DNA of 45,700 nt from Pelargonium cotyledonis (GCA_036897625.1 JAYMTA010000073.1:1-45700), one strand, 5' to 3'. Counted from the first letter of the stretch, positions 23,154 through 35,277 are shown. Notes: generated from the letters alone by a model not told the origin. A program made the numbers and translations.

Positions 23154-24250
23154 AGGTATTTTGAATTTTGGTCAACTTTTTCCTATTTGTCCTCTTGCTT
23201 AACCTACATTCGACTTTTCAAGTACTAGTTTCTTATTACATCTCACGTTGTTCTTACATACACCATTTTTGAACTCTTAGGTACATAGATTTGGGACACA
23301 ACTATAATCTTTGGCTGGCTTCAGTACATGGTTAGAGAATTCATTTGCTTTATAGGTACTTAAAATAACTCTCCCATTAAACTTTGCCAGTCCTGTGATA
23401 AAATGGTCTAATGGCAGTAGGATTCCATTTGAATTTGCCTTCATTCACCTTGTGTGAGAAACAACTCCACTACAGCACTACAAAGTGCTCGAGCTTTGTT
23501 CAAATAGCTTTTTGCATTACTTCATAAGAAACTCACATATATTAGGGTTGCGTTTGGATTATTGGATTTGATTTGTAATCTGGGATTTGAAAAGTTGATG
23601 TAGTAGTTGCCATTTGAAATCCCGTGTTTAGGATTTTGCTCAAATACAGAATTTGAAATCAAATCCAAGACTCCAATGGCTCATAGAGTATCTCACTTTC
23701 AGAATAATTGTGAATGAGAACTGGCATAGAACTTGTTGCCACCACGTGCTATGGTCTATGGTCGAGATTTTTAGTACACTGGTTTTATCTATATGAACGT
23801 TTCTGATCCCATTATCTCTATATCTTGCAGAGGCGTAGAGCAGACAGTTTAGGAAGTCTTAGTCTTTATTGTGCCCAAATTTTGTTTCGACGTGCCACTC
23901 TGGCAGTGTTGCCTATAGTTGGAGACTCTAAGATGTGTACATTCATCAGCTACGGAAGACCAGTGTATATTCTGAGAGAAGAAAATTTTCCTTTTTTATT
24001 ATAAAGTATCATGTGAGCACAGAGTTTGTTCACTGCAATGTAATATTACCAGATAAAGAAACCTACCAGTTTTCTACTTATAATAACACACCTGCATGGA
24101 TTAATTTGTCAGTTTTATTTATTTATTTATTTTAAAGTAATTAGTCATTATTATTATTATTATTATTATGATGATGATGATGACGACAAGTTTTTTGATG
24201 GGTTATGGTTTTTATGAATGGAATGATTCTGTTGTAATGACTAGCAGCGA
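23154..24250 (+). other. SGB1 3' region, possible 3' UTR intron
   Basis: No further coding exon was found after the SGB1 stop. A GT at 23156 and a good acceptor (TATCTTGCAG) near 23830 could define an intron in the 3' untranslated region. This is speculative without transcripts. An ATT/GAT microsatellite ends the stretch. Confidence 0.3.
24147..24183. repeat. (ATT)n(GAT)n compound microsatellite
   Basis: About seven ATT units followed directly by about five GAT units, downstream of SGB1. Confidence 0.85.
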
Positions 24251-24397
24251 CCAATTGGCTGTAGCAAACCCAGAAATTTTAAATTTTGGGATCAAATTTT
24301 TAGTATTAGTGTAATTACTTAAAAATATGGGGTCAATTAACTATAATATGATTTTTTATTTAACAAAACATAGCTAAAAATACTACTCCATCTGTAC

Positions 24398-24653
24398 TAC
24401 TCCATCCGTTTCAAAATGAGTGCCTTGTTTGTCTAATTTTTTTTATTTCAAAATGAGTGTCTTGTTTTTATTTTTATGTTATTATATTAGTGTTCTTCTT
24501 ATATTATCCTTATCACTTATGCACATGGGCAAATCTGCACATGGGTGCACATGGGGAAAGTGAGGTTATATTGGAAACACAATAAATTATCTTGTGATTC
24601 TTAATTTTTGTAAAAAATAGAAACAAGACACTCATTTTGGGACGGAGGGAGTA
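24398..24653. mobile_element. Stowaway-like MITE
   Basis: The left end CTCCATCCGTTTCAAAATG (from 24400) is a near-perfect inverted copy of the right end CATTTTGGGACGGAGGGAG (to 24651). TA dinucleotides flank both ends (24398-24399 and 24652-24653). Length is about 252 bp, it is AT-rich, and no ORF is present. The CTCCCTCCGTCCC terminus plus a TA target site is the classic signature of plant Stowaway elements (Tc1/mariner-derived). A short extra copy of the terminus (TACTACTCCATCTG) sits immediately left of the element. Confidence 0.92.
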
Positions 24654-25215
24654 ATTATTTTCCACATTGTGGAATCCCATAACCTACCATGTAGGTCTGT
24701 CATTGTCAATTGGTACCTTGCTTCATTTGCTGCATCTACCATAGATACCTAGTCTTCTCCGCTATCATAATAAGACTTGTTGGGTCAAATAATTTAAGCA
24801 TTTTAGATCATCTATCATATCTTGAGTTCGAACCTCCGTATCCCTGTCAATAACCAATTTAGACTATCAAGCACAATGTTATATTTTTCATCTAGCCTCG
24901 CAAGATGGATGCATTTTTAACCATTTCTCTTATAGTTTTAACATTTTTAATTATAGAATAATGGAAATGAAGTATAATTATTTTGGCTCAGGTTAAGCCA
25001 AATTTAAGAGAAACTAATACTTCATCTAATATAACTCATATTCATCCAATAAATTTGTGGGAGTAAAGTGATCCGCTGGATCCCTACTTTTTAATGAGAT
25101 GTCGCGTTCTTATTGGCGGCCTAGTCACGTGATTTTGGGTTATGTAACAACTTTCTATTATTAATATTGACGTAGCTAGAGGTTAATGGTTAGCTTCTAT
25201 AACCAAATGTTCCTT
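24654..25215. other. Intergenic DNA, no gene seen
   Basis: AT-rich spacer between the MITE and the CCMH leader. Nothing beyond short homopolymer runs was recognised. The right end presumably includes the CCMH promoter. Confidence 0.5.
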
Positions 25216-25880
25216 TTCGAAGCTTAAACCCTTAGAACTGGAAACTGAACCCTCTCTGTTAAATTGGAGTCCAACAGTGAAAGTGAATCCATTGATGCTC
25301 AATCAGTTCAGAAACTCAGAACTCAGACGATTCGAGACGTTCAGGTCAGTCTGGGATTCAGTTCTATTCTCTCTTCCTCTCTTCTTTTCCGTTTTTTTTC
25401 GCTTTTTGCCCTCTCTTGTCCGGAAGCTATGAAAAGTTTGCATTTTTGTGAGACCGTAATGATGTTAGGAGCCCATAATTTGCATCGCCTTGACGAGAGT
25501 GATTGGAAAAGTTATGAAGCTGTCTAGCTCTCGTGTCGGATCTGTCAAGTCTTATAATAATCACTTGTTCCTGTGCTTGCGCATCGTTCAGTCCAATGCT
25601 TTTTTTTTTCAAACATCAAGCTGAGTGAATTTTGATTGAAATTGGACATGTGGGTTGATCAGGTTAATGCTAAATTGAAGTGGGTTTGGTTGCAGCATGT
25701 TTTATTCCCAGGCATGCCAACTGTTTGATGAAATGCTTCAACAGGATATATATATATGTATATATATTTTTTTTGCTGGAATCTTGGAATTGCTTTCTGT
25801 TAGGCATTAGATGGTGCTTGTGATAGTTGAATTCAGGCTTTCTATGTTGTCACTTATAAACTATGCTCTACTTGTTTTAG
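25216..25880 (+). promoter_or_regulatory. CCMH 5' leader exon and leader intron
   Basis: A likely untranslated exon ends at 25344 (TTCAG then GTCAGT). An intron of 536 bp would end at CTTGTTTTAG (25880), two bases before the CCMH start codon. The leader contains an ATG at 25295. After the proposed splice its frame would run through 25881-25893 and stop after passing the CCMH ATG, forming an overlapping upstream ORF of about 20 codons. A TA microsatellite lies near 25748-25767. Confidence 0.5.
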
Positions 25881-25882
25881 AA

Positions 25883-27561
25883 ATGGCGAGTGAGGATGAT
25901 TCACATAAGACTGCACAATTGCTGGAAACCCGGGCAAGAAACATCAGTCACAATGTTCGGTGCACTGAGTGCGGGAATCAGAACATTGAAGATTCACAAG
26001 CAGATATTGCCGTTCTCCTGAGGAAGGTAACTCTCAAATGAATAACAACTGCTATAGGTTATGATATTAGCTTGAGGAAGTAGTTTGAGTTGAATTCTTT
26101 GCACTCAATATTGTTGGCATTAGTAGCTTGGTTACTCCCATTCCTGGAACTTGTGAATTCATATTGCATGATCTTGTATGGGTGCCAGCAAAATAGGATC
26201 ATTCATCAATTTGCTCCGATCTATCTTGCCATTGGAACTGCAAAAAAATTAGTAGTAACAAAAAAGTTCCTAGATCTTCCATTAGATTTCTATTGGACAT
26301 CTCATCATATGCTTCTTGTTATTGCAAGACCAGTACCGTTATGCTGAATGCAACTCCTTTGACATCTATCTTGCCATGGAACTGCAACGTAAAACCTGCT
26401 CCTGTTCCCTCTTGTAACAGAAATTTTGCTCCGATCTAAAGCTTGGATTAATATCAAAATAGATGCGCAAACTTAGCTTGTGGACACAGAGTTCCCACCT
26501 TATAAATCCTAGATGCGCAACCTCCCACTAGTGTTTAAATTACTTACTACTGCTTTTTAAAGAATATATAGATATTTGCTATACATGTTAAAAATATTCT
26601 AGTTAGTTGTGCAAATGAGGCTTGACTTGTTATGTATATATGAGTCGAAAATCATTGCACTTGGTAAATGTAATGGTAGTCAAACACTCCAATAAGTTTC
26701 GAAGTACGATCTCTTCATGACTTTTTCCAAACCCCTCCATCAGAGCATACTGCTATGAGTATGACCTTTTGGTTTTGGGACTCCCTCATGATGAATGACT
26801 TCTGATTAGCTTATTGCTAATTGGTAGTCAAACACTCCAATAAATTTGAAGTTCAATCTCTTCATGACTTTTTCCAAACCCTTCCATCAGAGCATACTGC
26901 TATGAGTATGACCTTTTTGGTACTCCCACATGATGAATGACTTCTGCTTAGCTTATTGCTAATATCTGCTCAAGGCCGAAACAAAGTTCAGTACTTCTAA
27001 TGTTTTGATGACCGTCGAATAGGTTTATTTAATTCCATTTCATGCATGAATGATTCATGCCTTATTTGTGGTCCCATTTTTAGTTTGCCAATAACAATGC
27101 GTGAACCTACATATTGCTAATGTGTGCTCCATTGTGGCAGTTAATTCGTGAAGAGATTCGGGCTGGGAAATCTGATAAGGAGATTTTCAAAAAGCTTGAG
27201 GATGAATATGGAGAAACGATACTCTATGCCCCCAAGTTTGACATGCAGACTGCAGCCTTGTGGCTATCACCTGTAAGTTCCTTGTCCTAAGAGTAAAATA
27301 ACAACCAACCTTTTTCTCCAGATACGTGCTAATTCTAAATGCATGGTTTTGGAATAGATTCTAATGGCTGGTATTGGTACTGGAGCCTGGGCTTACAGCA
27401 GGCACAAGACGAATAATAATGTCCATATCATGGCCCTGAATCTCGTTAGAGGCTATACTTTAACCCCAAGAGAGAAGGAAACCATGCTAGAGGTTCTCAC
27501 ACCTCCGTCTCCACGAAGAACAACTCGCTTCTCCTGGTGGAGAAGATGGCAAGGTCAATGA
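25883..27561 (+). CDS. CCMH: Cytochrome c-type biogenesis protein CcmH (mitochondrial)
   Basis: Three coding exons, 25883-26026, 27141-27272 and 27358-27561, encode 159 residues, the length I recall for Arabidopsis CCMH (At1g15220). The N-terminal half holds the family core ARNISHNVRCTECGNQNIED with the redox motif RCxxC (Cys27, Cys30), used to reduce apocytochrome c before haem attachment in system I. It is followed by KLEDEYGETILYAPKFD, then a single membrane helix at about residues 86-105 and a basic C-terminus. Plant CCMH is anchored in the inner mitochondrial membrane with the Cys motif facing the intermembrane space. Start chosen at MASEDD, just after a splice acceptor. All expected residues are present. 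Confidence 0.95.
26675..26963 (+). repeat. 148-bp tandem duplication in CCMH intron 1
   Basis: Two direct copies, 26675-26822 and 26823-26963, both starting GGTAGTCAAACACTCCAATAA and ending GCTTATTGCTAAT. They differ by several substitutions and small indels, so the duplication is not brand new. No coding content. Confidence 0.9.
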
Positions 27562-28990
27562 TGCTCTCTTCTCCCCCATACGTGAGAAGTTACTGTGGAT
27601 TTATATTCCTACAAAGATGGTCTATAAGTCGTTCATCCTTTGAAATCTCGACTCCTCAGTATTAGCTCATTAACTTCATGGCCATTTGCCCGTTCTGTTA
27701 TTTTCTTCAAATCAACAAGTAGTTGATCATAGGCATATTCATATGCAAAGAAGTTGCACAACATGATTTGTGTTGTGTTTTTAGCTTTTATTTCATAAGA
27801 ACCAATGTCCCAAGCATGCCAATTCTCATGGATTGATTTGGTTTAGCTAAATATGTAGCAAAATGAACTCAACTCTTCATATCTACAGACTAGTTGTTAC
27901 ATCCATTCAAATTAATAGCTTGTGGTACAGTTTATTTATTTGTTTCCAGATTTAGTGGTGCCCAACAATATTTGTATCAAATGTGGTTGCTATCAATTAA
28001 ATGAAATATAAAAGGGGTGTTTACAATGCAAACTTCAAACTTGTTAGATTGGCTTAAAAAATTGTGATGATTACAAAAGAACAATTAAATTAATAGATGC
28101 TCCTATCTTCATAATCTTAAATCCAAACCTACCCAAACCCAACAACTAAAAGTCTCCAGACATGCCCAATTCAATCCTCCTCCATCCAAATTTTCAGCAA
28201 TAATGTTTCCCAAATTTAAAAAATTGTGATGATTACAAAAGAACAATTAAATTAATCGATGCTCCTATCTTCATAATCTTAAATCCAAACCTACCCAAAC
28301 CCAACTACTAAAAGTCTCCAGACATGCCCAATTCAATCCTCCATCCAAATTTTCAGCAATAATGTTTCCCAAATTTAAATTCACATGGACCTCCTCATGC
28401 CATGTTTTTACACCCCTTGTGCAAAAAAAATTGAAAGCTTTAACTCCAAGCCTTTTTAATTTTTACATATTTCTTGAACCGAAATAAAAAAAAGTTCAAA
28501 CTTCTAACGACCTAACCAAATTATGAACTACTCGGTTCACAAATCGATTGATAAATGAAAAAAGTTAGTTACTTTATTCTATTAAATTGGGCAACTAACA
28601 TCCCCATATGTGAAATAATCAAGTCGAAGACAATGATATCATCCTCCCCAACTTTCGTTTGTATTATCTACTAATACAGTTAACTAAATTCACTCGTTTA
28701 ATAAATTAGGTTGGAGTTAGGCGGGGGTCTTCAATTTAGGGCAAAAAATCTATACATATTTTTCTTGATTAGTTAAAAAGGTATGTGTTCAAAATAATCT
28801 AAAATCCATAACATAATTTTTTATTTTCATTCTGAAGAAACCTACATATTGTCTCATATTTGAAAAAGAAAAAGAAACGGCCATTTGGCGTTTGCCTTTC
28901 TTTTTGTTCATGTTAACCGCAGTACTAAAAATCGATAATCTCTCAAAAAATTCAATTTTTTGAACAACCCAACAAAACGATTAACCAATC
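27562..28990. other. Intergenic DNA with a tandem duplication
   Basis: Holds the CCMH 3' end, then AT-rich spacer up to the AAE13 leader. The only notable structure is the 162-bp duplication at 28056-28377. No coding exon was recognised. Confidence 0.5.
28056..28377. repeat. 162-bp tandem duplication
   Basis: Two nearly identical direct copies (28056-28217 and 28218-28377), beginning AAAAAATTGTGATGATTACA and ending in TTTCCCAAATTT. I count only two substitutions and one three-base CTC difference, so the event looks recent. The junction lies at a shared TTTAAAAAA-like sequence. Confidence 0.93.
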
Positions 28991-29010
28991 GAGCGCCAAA
29001 TCTAACTGTC

Positions 29011-29025
29011 ATGGCTCTTCAATGA
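29011..29025 (+). promoter_or_regulatory. Short uORF before AAE13
   Basis: ATGGCTCTTCAATGA is a four-codon upstream ORF. Its stop overlaps an ATG at 29022 that is in frame with AAE13, 90 bases before the start chosen here. If the leader includes it, it could lower or redirect initiation. Confidence 0.4.
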
Positions 29026-29111
29026 AAAACCCATTTCACCACCAACCTTATCCAACCAACCATACCGGTGACTCCATTATTACTTTTGGTCCAGTTTTTT
29101 TTTTTGTCCCA

Positions 29112-32100
29112 ATGACCTCTTCATTTAAACTCTTCAACCGCTACTTGAAGCCTCTGTGTATTTGTCGCCTCCTAAGTCGCCAACACCATTCTTCTTTGCC
29201 CTTCAGAGCTCACACTTCTCTTAGCGCTGCTCTCCGGACGAGCCCTAGATTCTGTTTCTCGCACTCTCGTTTTCTATCCGGTAAATTCTGGTCCGATACT
29301 ATTCTATTGATTTTTTCTTCATATTTTGTGCTTTTCTGGGTAGGATGCTAAAGGAAATTGTGGGTCTTATCTGTTTTGTGTTAGTGTGGTGTTTGGGTGA
29401 TCAAATGTTGGTTGCTTAGAAGCAGAGGAATGGAAGTGAGTTTGTGGGTGTTATTATGTATAATTGCGAAGGATCTTATGTCACATATCTTAAATGCCTT
29501 GTTTTTATGAATTGATAGTTAAGTTTAAATGCAAAAAAATCAATTGAGATGAGAATAATTAGTGGTTGTTGGTGATCAAGAAATTTGAGTTCCATATAGT
29601 TCAAGGTTAATTTCTTTTAATGTCCTGCGAAAGCGAAATGTGTGGTGGTTTATAGATAGTAGATAAGTAAAAGCAATTAACTTTTGAGCACTTGTTGAGT
29701 GGAAAGTGATGGGTCTTCATCCATTCAGAAGATCACTCCCATTTCTGTAATTGGCTCCTCCGATTTGTGCCTTAGAAGCTACAGTACTGAGAATGTTCAA
29801 AACTGGGGTTTTGAAGATCATAAATATAATCTGAAAGTTAGGGTATTAGCTATAAAATTCTCTTTATAGAGACAAGTAAAGATCAGTATTGGATGGTGTT
29901 ATTAACAAAAATTAGGAAATCCCAACTTTTTGGCATTTTGTTTGCAAGGATTATGTGGGTTAAGTCTATATATAAAAAGTGCTAACTGGTGGTGATTTTT
30001 TAATACAATTCTACAGTATCAAGTCCTAGTACTCTCATGGACGTTGTCATAGCAGCGGCCAGGCAGGGGTCTGCAACAGGTGAAAGTGTTGCTATAAGAG
30101 CTGATCAGAAAAGTTACAATTACAGTCAACTCATATCATCTGCCAGGAAGATATCTAGCTTGTTATGCAATGGTGACATAAAACCTGTGAGTTTTAAATA
30201 TTTATTGTTATCACTTTGTAGTTTGTATAGCTGGTCTAGCATGACTATTTCTTTTTTATTCACAGCTCATGTAGCATCTAAACTTAATCTAGGAGAGTGT
30301 CTTGGTTCAGTTGTTGTTATACTGATAACTTGTTGAAGTGTAACTGCAATCAATTGCGACCTAATTTGTTTAACCAAAGCAAAATTAACTTTTCAAATGT
30401 GACAATGACATCAAAACACTACATATACAATTACATTGTGCTTTCTGAGTTCACTGGGTATGGTTTCAAGTATTTATGTAGTCTATATGACATTGATTTC
30501 ATTATTACAACAGGGACCCAGCGATGTCATTGGATCTGGACATCTCGGTGGAGCTCGTATAGGAATTGTTGCTAAACCTTCAGCTGAGTTTGTTGCTGGA
30601 GTACTTGGGACTTGGCTTAGTGGAGGTGTTGCTGTTCCTCTTGCACTTAGCTATCCGGAGGCTGAACTCCTACATGTGATGAGTGATTCGGTTGGTTTTG
30701 CAGTCCTTTTTATTTATTTATTTCTATGGTAAAATTATTTATATATTCATCAAGGTTGCCTTTGTTCAGTTCACCTTATAAGTAGTTCATGTCCTCTTAC
30801 TGATGTTTGGATTCAGGAATTGTCACCAAAAATATCAATTCTTGCTTAAGTTTGTATTATGTGCTCATTGCATACATTAGTTCCAAACTGACTATCCTGG
30901 TTTTCCTTTCAAATTCACATTTTCTCTTGGCTTTAAATAGTTAGGTGGCGATCTTTTGAGCATGGATCTTATTTTCATTTGATGCACAGGATGTTGCCAT
31001 GGTATTGAGCACTGAAGACCATAGTGAATCACTGGAAAATATTGCTGCTAAAAGTGATGCTCAGTTCTCTCTCATCCCCACTGTTCCAAGTAATTTTTCA
31101 CATACAGATATAAATGATTCATTGCCTGACGAGGCCGATTCAGTTAAAAGTTTGGCGGGGAATTTTCAGACTCTTAGTAGAGTGGAAGGTGCTTTATCTT
31201 TTGAGATTTTTGAGGTTATGCCTTGTACTCTGTAGAGGCAACATAAAAATTAAATCAGCAAATTTTCCCCTCACGTACTTTCATTTTCTCTGTCTTTTGC
31301 AATGATGTAGGCGATGACCCAGCATTAATTGTGTATACTAGTGGTACAACAGGTAAACCTAAAGGCATTGTACACACGCACAAAAGTATAAATGCACAGG
31401 TACGTCTCTGACACCATGTACCTTATGAAATTTATAGTATAAGGAGGCTTATGGTCTTACATGTCATGTATATAAGATATTGCATGCTTATGTAACTTTA
31501 GAGAAAAAATGTCCATTACTTGCAAAAAAAAAGTAGGAGATATTGGACAAATTCTTATTTGGGTTGTTCTTTCGAGCAGTTGTCTTCAATCTTTATCTCT
31601 TTGAGCACTTTGTAGATTTCAATATCACTTGATGCATGCTGTCGGATCTCTGAATGAGTATGATACATGATATCGTGGACTTGTACTGCAAACTGTTTCT
31701 CTTTAATTTCAATTTCCGTCACTAACTTGATTTTAGAATTTAACCTTTCAATTGTCTTTATTTTCAGGTCAAAATTTTGGCAGAGGCTTGGGAGTATACA
31801 TCTTCAGATCAATTTTTGCACTCTCTGCCACTACATCATATCCATGAAATACCATTTATTTAGTTTAAATGGAATGATTGCTTCACACTGTAAATGGCAT
31901 GTGTTATTGTCTATATATTAACCTTTATAACATCATATTATATGTGTTTATTCAAGCTGTAGCTATCCTTAACTTCTACCATACATGTGCATGGGCTTTT
32001 CAATGCTTTATTTGCTCCTCTATATGCTGGCTCTACGGTATGTCTATTAGACTTTTGTGCTTCTTTCTTCTAATTTTAGACTGCAATGTAATGCTGCAAG

Positions 32101-35100
32101 CGCTCTGTTGAATAAGCAAAGTTCAGATTGGATGTTTCATGTTTGCCTAATATATTTGTTTGTGTGTTTGAAGGTTGAGTTCATACCAAAATTTAGCGTG
32201 AGGGGAATCTGGCAGAGATTTCGTGAATCATATCCAACAGATGGAACGAAGGCTGATGATGCTATAACTGTATTTACAGGAGTAAGTCGAATCCTTATGC
32301 TGAACTTGTTAAGTTTATACAGTCATGCAACAATCTGACCACACTCATCTTAGGCAAGTAAAATAGCTGTTATCTGCTGTTGCTTATTTTCTCCAATTTT
32401 CACTACACTACAAGGTTTGGTTCATGCATTTGATTCTTTCATACTTGACTGTTTATGAACACTAGATGTGTCACCTTCCTCAGTTTATTGAACATAAACT
32501 GCATACCACTTCCTTGAAAATAAAAATATTAACCTTGTAGTTTAACTACAGAGCACTCTGTTAGACTAGGATATGGTTTGATTAGCTCTCTATAGCTTTT
32601 GTGCTCATTCTCGTAAAACTTTTTTCTAGTTTTTTTGGATTAATTAAGTTTTTTTTTTTCTTTTTTTCAGGTTCCAACTATGTATACTCGACTGATTCAA
32701 GGATATGATGCAATGGATCCAGATCTACAAAGGACATCTGCTTCAGCTGCTGCCAACCTACGGTTGATGGTAAGCATCCTATAGTTATCTTAATATGACC
32801 ACATATCTTTTTTACTTTTCTCCTTATGAAAATCCATTGAAGAATGATCAGGCCCTCATTAGAAATTTCATTTCTGCTTCCTAGATGTGTGGTTCCTCTG
32901 CAATGCCATACCCTGTTATGAAAAGATGGGATACCATCACAGGGCATCGCCTTTTGGAAAGGTACGGTATGACTGAGGTAAGTGGATAATCTAAGTAAAT
33001 TTCATAGACTCAGTTGCAGGAAACAATGTTTAGCATCTTTAGTTGGGGGATAGTCCTCTCACTATTACAATATGGTTTGATGTTTGCAGTTTGTCATGGC
33101 AATTGCAAATCCCTTAAGAGGTGAAAGGAAGCCAGGCACTGTGGGCAAACCATTTCCTGGTGTGGAGGTGAGGAAGTTACTTCATTTGTGAACTCTGAAA
33201 GGAACAATTATCTTAAACATTACAAGATATGAAGAGTGTTTCAATATGCAGGTACCGAACAACTGTTAAGTTGTAAAATACAGAAGCTGATGAAATATGA
33301 CTACTGCACAGTGCAATTTCATTAATAACTAGGACTCCTTGCATATAAATTATCATACGTAATGAAATTTGTACTTACATAGAGTGTTGCTTATTAACAT
33401 TTGTGGGTTTATAGGTCAAGATTCTTGCAGACGAAGAGAGTGGAGATGATGCTACTGGCGTTGGTGAGCTCTGTGTTAGAAGCCCTTCATTATTTAAGGA
33501 GTACTGGAAACTTCCTGAGGTATTTTTTTTTGTGTGGCATTGATACTCTTAATATATTTATATTCTAACTGGTACTTTTTTCTTTCTTGTCCTTAGTTTC
33601 TTCTTTTTTAGTAAGTTTTAGGACTCTGTCAACAAGTATCATTAGTGAAATTAGTAATATTGCCTTTCATCTTGCCTTCTTTTATAATTTAGCATTCTTA
33701 TAAACTATTTCTAATAGGTAGAGCTGTGTTACTAAATGGTATGTAGTATTGTTTTCTTACTATGTCATTCCTGTTTATGCATGTACTTACTGGATCAGGT
33801 GACCAAGGACTCATTTATAGATGGTGGTTTCTTCAAAACTGGAGACACTGTTAGAGTGGATGAAGATGGATACTACATCATATTGGGACGTAAGTTCATT
33901 TGCCCGAAAAGACATACCATTCTTCATGAAACAAACCTTTCTTTACCAGTCTTGCTGATTTGTTCTTTTGGTTGCCTTGTAATTTTCCTTTCATTTGTTT
34001 GCTTATATGTTCTGTCTTAAAAACAGACATTCTCGGCAACCATATTCAATCATGAGTTCATGACCGGTCTTAGGCAGATTAGAGCCTAGCTCATGACTGA
34101 AAGTGCCAGTGTATAACAAAAATTAAATATAGAAGAAAAGATAAGAGAATAATATAATACAGGGAATAATTAATTTCCATTTCATAAGTGTCAAAATGGT
34201 AAGTCTGAGCATAGCTTCCCACATTTTTCTAAAATGTTGAGAGTGCCATTTTACTCTGCATATTTTTCTTTGGTCTCTTCACCCCTTCCTTTCTCATTTG
34301 CATGATCATGCTTGCTCATCCCATTGAAGCTTCTCAGCTCCCTTGCCATTATTTTTTTTATCAGCGCCCTTGACATTATTTATCAGGTACAAGTGCTGAT
34401 ATTATGAAGGTTGGTGGATACAAACTATCTGCCTTAGACATTGAATCAGTTCTTTTGGAGGTAAGTACTATATTTCATATCGATCCTATTCTCTTGGAAT
34501 CGGATGACCTCTCATTAAACCACCTTTCTCTGTCACACACGTACACACAAAAAAAAAAGTTTCTTGAAAGGCTAAAATTAAAAATTAACAATGATAAGCT
34601 ATACTATGTTTCTTTAAAGGCTAAAATTAAAAATTAACAATGATAAGCTATACTCTCCTCTATGCAGCATCCTATAATTGCAGAATGTAGTGTCTTTGGA
34701 TTACCAGACAAAGATTATGGAGAAGCTGTATGCGTGGTAGTGGTGCCAGAGGCAGATGCAAAGAGAAAACAAGAGGCAGAACAAAAGCCTGCTATAACTT
34801 TGGAAGAACTTTGTGCCTGGGCTAAAGATAGACTTGCGCCATACAAGGTACTACAACATAACTGTCTTTTAACTCTCTTTGTAAATGTCTCAAGTCCAAC
34901 TTGTTTCTGGAGAACTACAAATTTGTTAGCTGATGCTCTCGCCACGTTTGAATTTGAACTGTGAATGGTATGTTTCCTCTGACTGTATATGAGAGTTTGT
35001 ACGAGGCCGAAGTTGGGTTTACTATTACTCAATAGTGTTCTCATGTAGCAGCTAATTCATTGCTCTATTTGTTTGCAGCTACCAAGTAAACTTTTCTTGT

Positions 35101-35277
35101 GGGATTCAGTACCTCGTAACGCAATGGGAAAGGTAAAATACTGCTCGCATGTTGTGCAAGATGGCATTGGTTCCTTTCTTGAAACCCGAGGTTGGAAATC
35201 TCATGACTATTTTCTTTCTGTAATTTCAGGTAAACAAGAAAGAGTTGAAGAAAATGCTAGCTGAAAAAGAACAATAA
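29112..35277 (+). CDS. AAE13: Malonyl-CoA synthetase (AAE13)
   Basis: Seventeen exons: 29112-29280, 30017-30186, 30514-30690, 30990-31188, 31311-31399, 31768-31837, 31985-32037, 32174-32281, 32671-32769, 32885-32977, 33090-33167, 33415-33519, 33799-33889, 34387-34460, 34668-34847, 35079-35132 and 35230-35277, giving 618 residues. ANL-superfamily motifs: [11 protein letters not shown] (247-257), RYGMTE (404-409), TGD (484-486), [14 protein letters not shown] and PRNAMGK, with catalytic Lys603. The enzyme makes malonyl-CoA from malonate, ATP and CoA. Residues 1-63 are Arg/Ser/Leu-rich, like a mitochondrial presequence. Met64 (30037) matches the start of a cytosolic form; Arabidopsis AAE13 is known in both compartments. 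Intron 6 looks U12-type AT-AC. A start at 29022 would add 30 residues. Confidence 0.95.
31838..31984 (+). other. U12-type AT-AC intron (AAE13 intron 6)
   Basis: The intron begins ATATCCAT, seven of eight bases of the U12 donor consensus ATATCCTT, and ends in AC. TCCTTAAC at 31966-31973 matches the U12 branch-site consensus, and the branch A lies about 12 bases before the 3' end, within the U12 range. No GT donor can replace it. Joining 31837 to 31985 gives [14 protein letters not shown] in frame, the expected family sequence. Confidence 0.93.
34567..34654 (+). repeat. 49-bp tandem duplication at AAE13 intron 14 end
   Basis: The 39-base sequence from AAAGGCTAAAATTAAAAATT to AAGCTATACT occurs at 34567-34605 and again at 34616-34654. 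The second copy ends 13 bases before exon 15, so it overlaps the region where the branch point should lie. Confidence 0.92.

Noticed and set aside
26090-26347. 85-codon frame as a CCMH exon
   Set aside because: It lies in CCMH intron 1, does not match CcmH, and the three chosen exons already give a complete 159-residue protein.
30297-30575. Plus-strand frame as a distinct protein
   Set aside because: It overlaps AAE13 intron 2 and exon 3 in the wrong frame.
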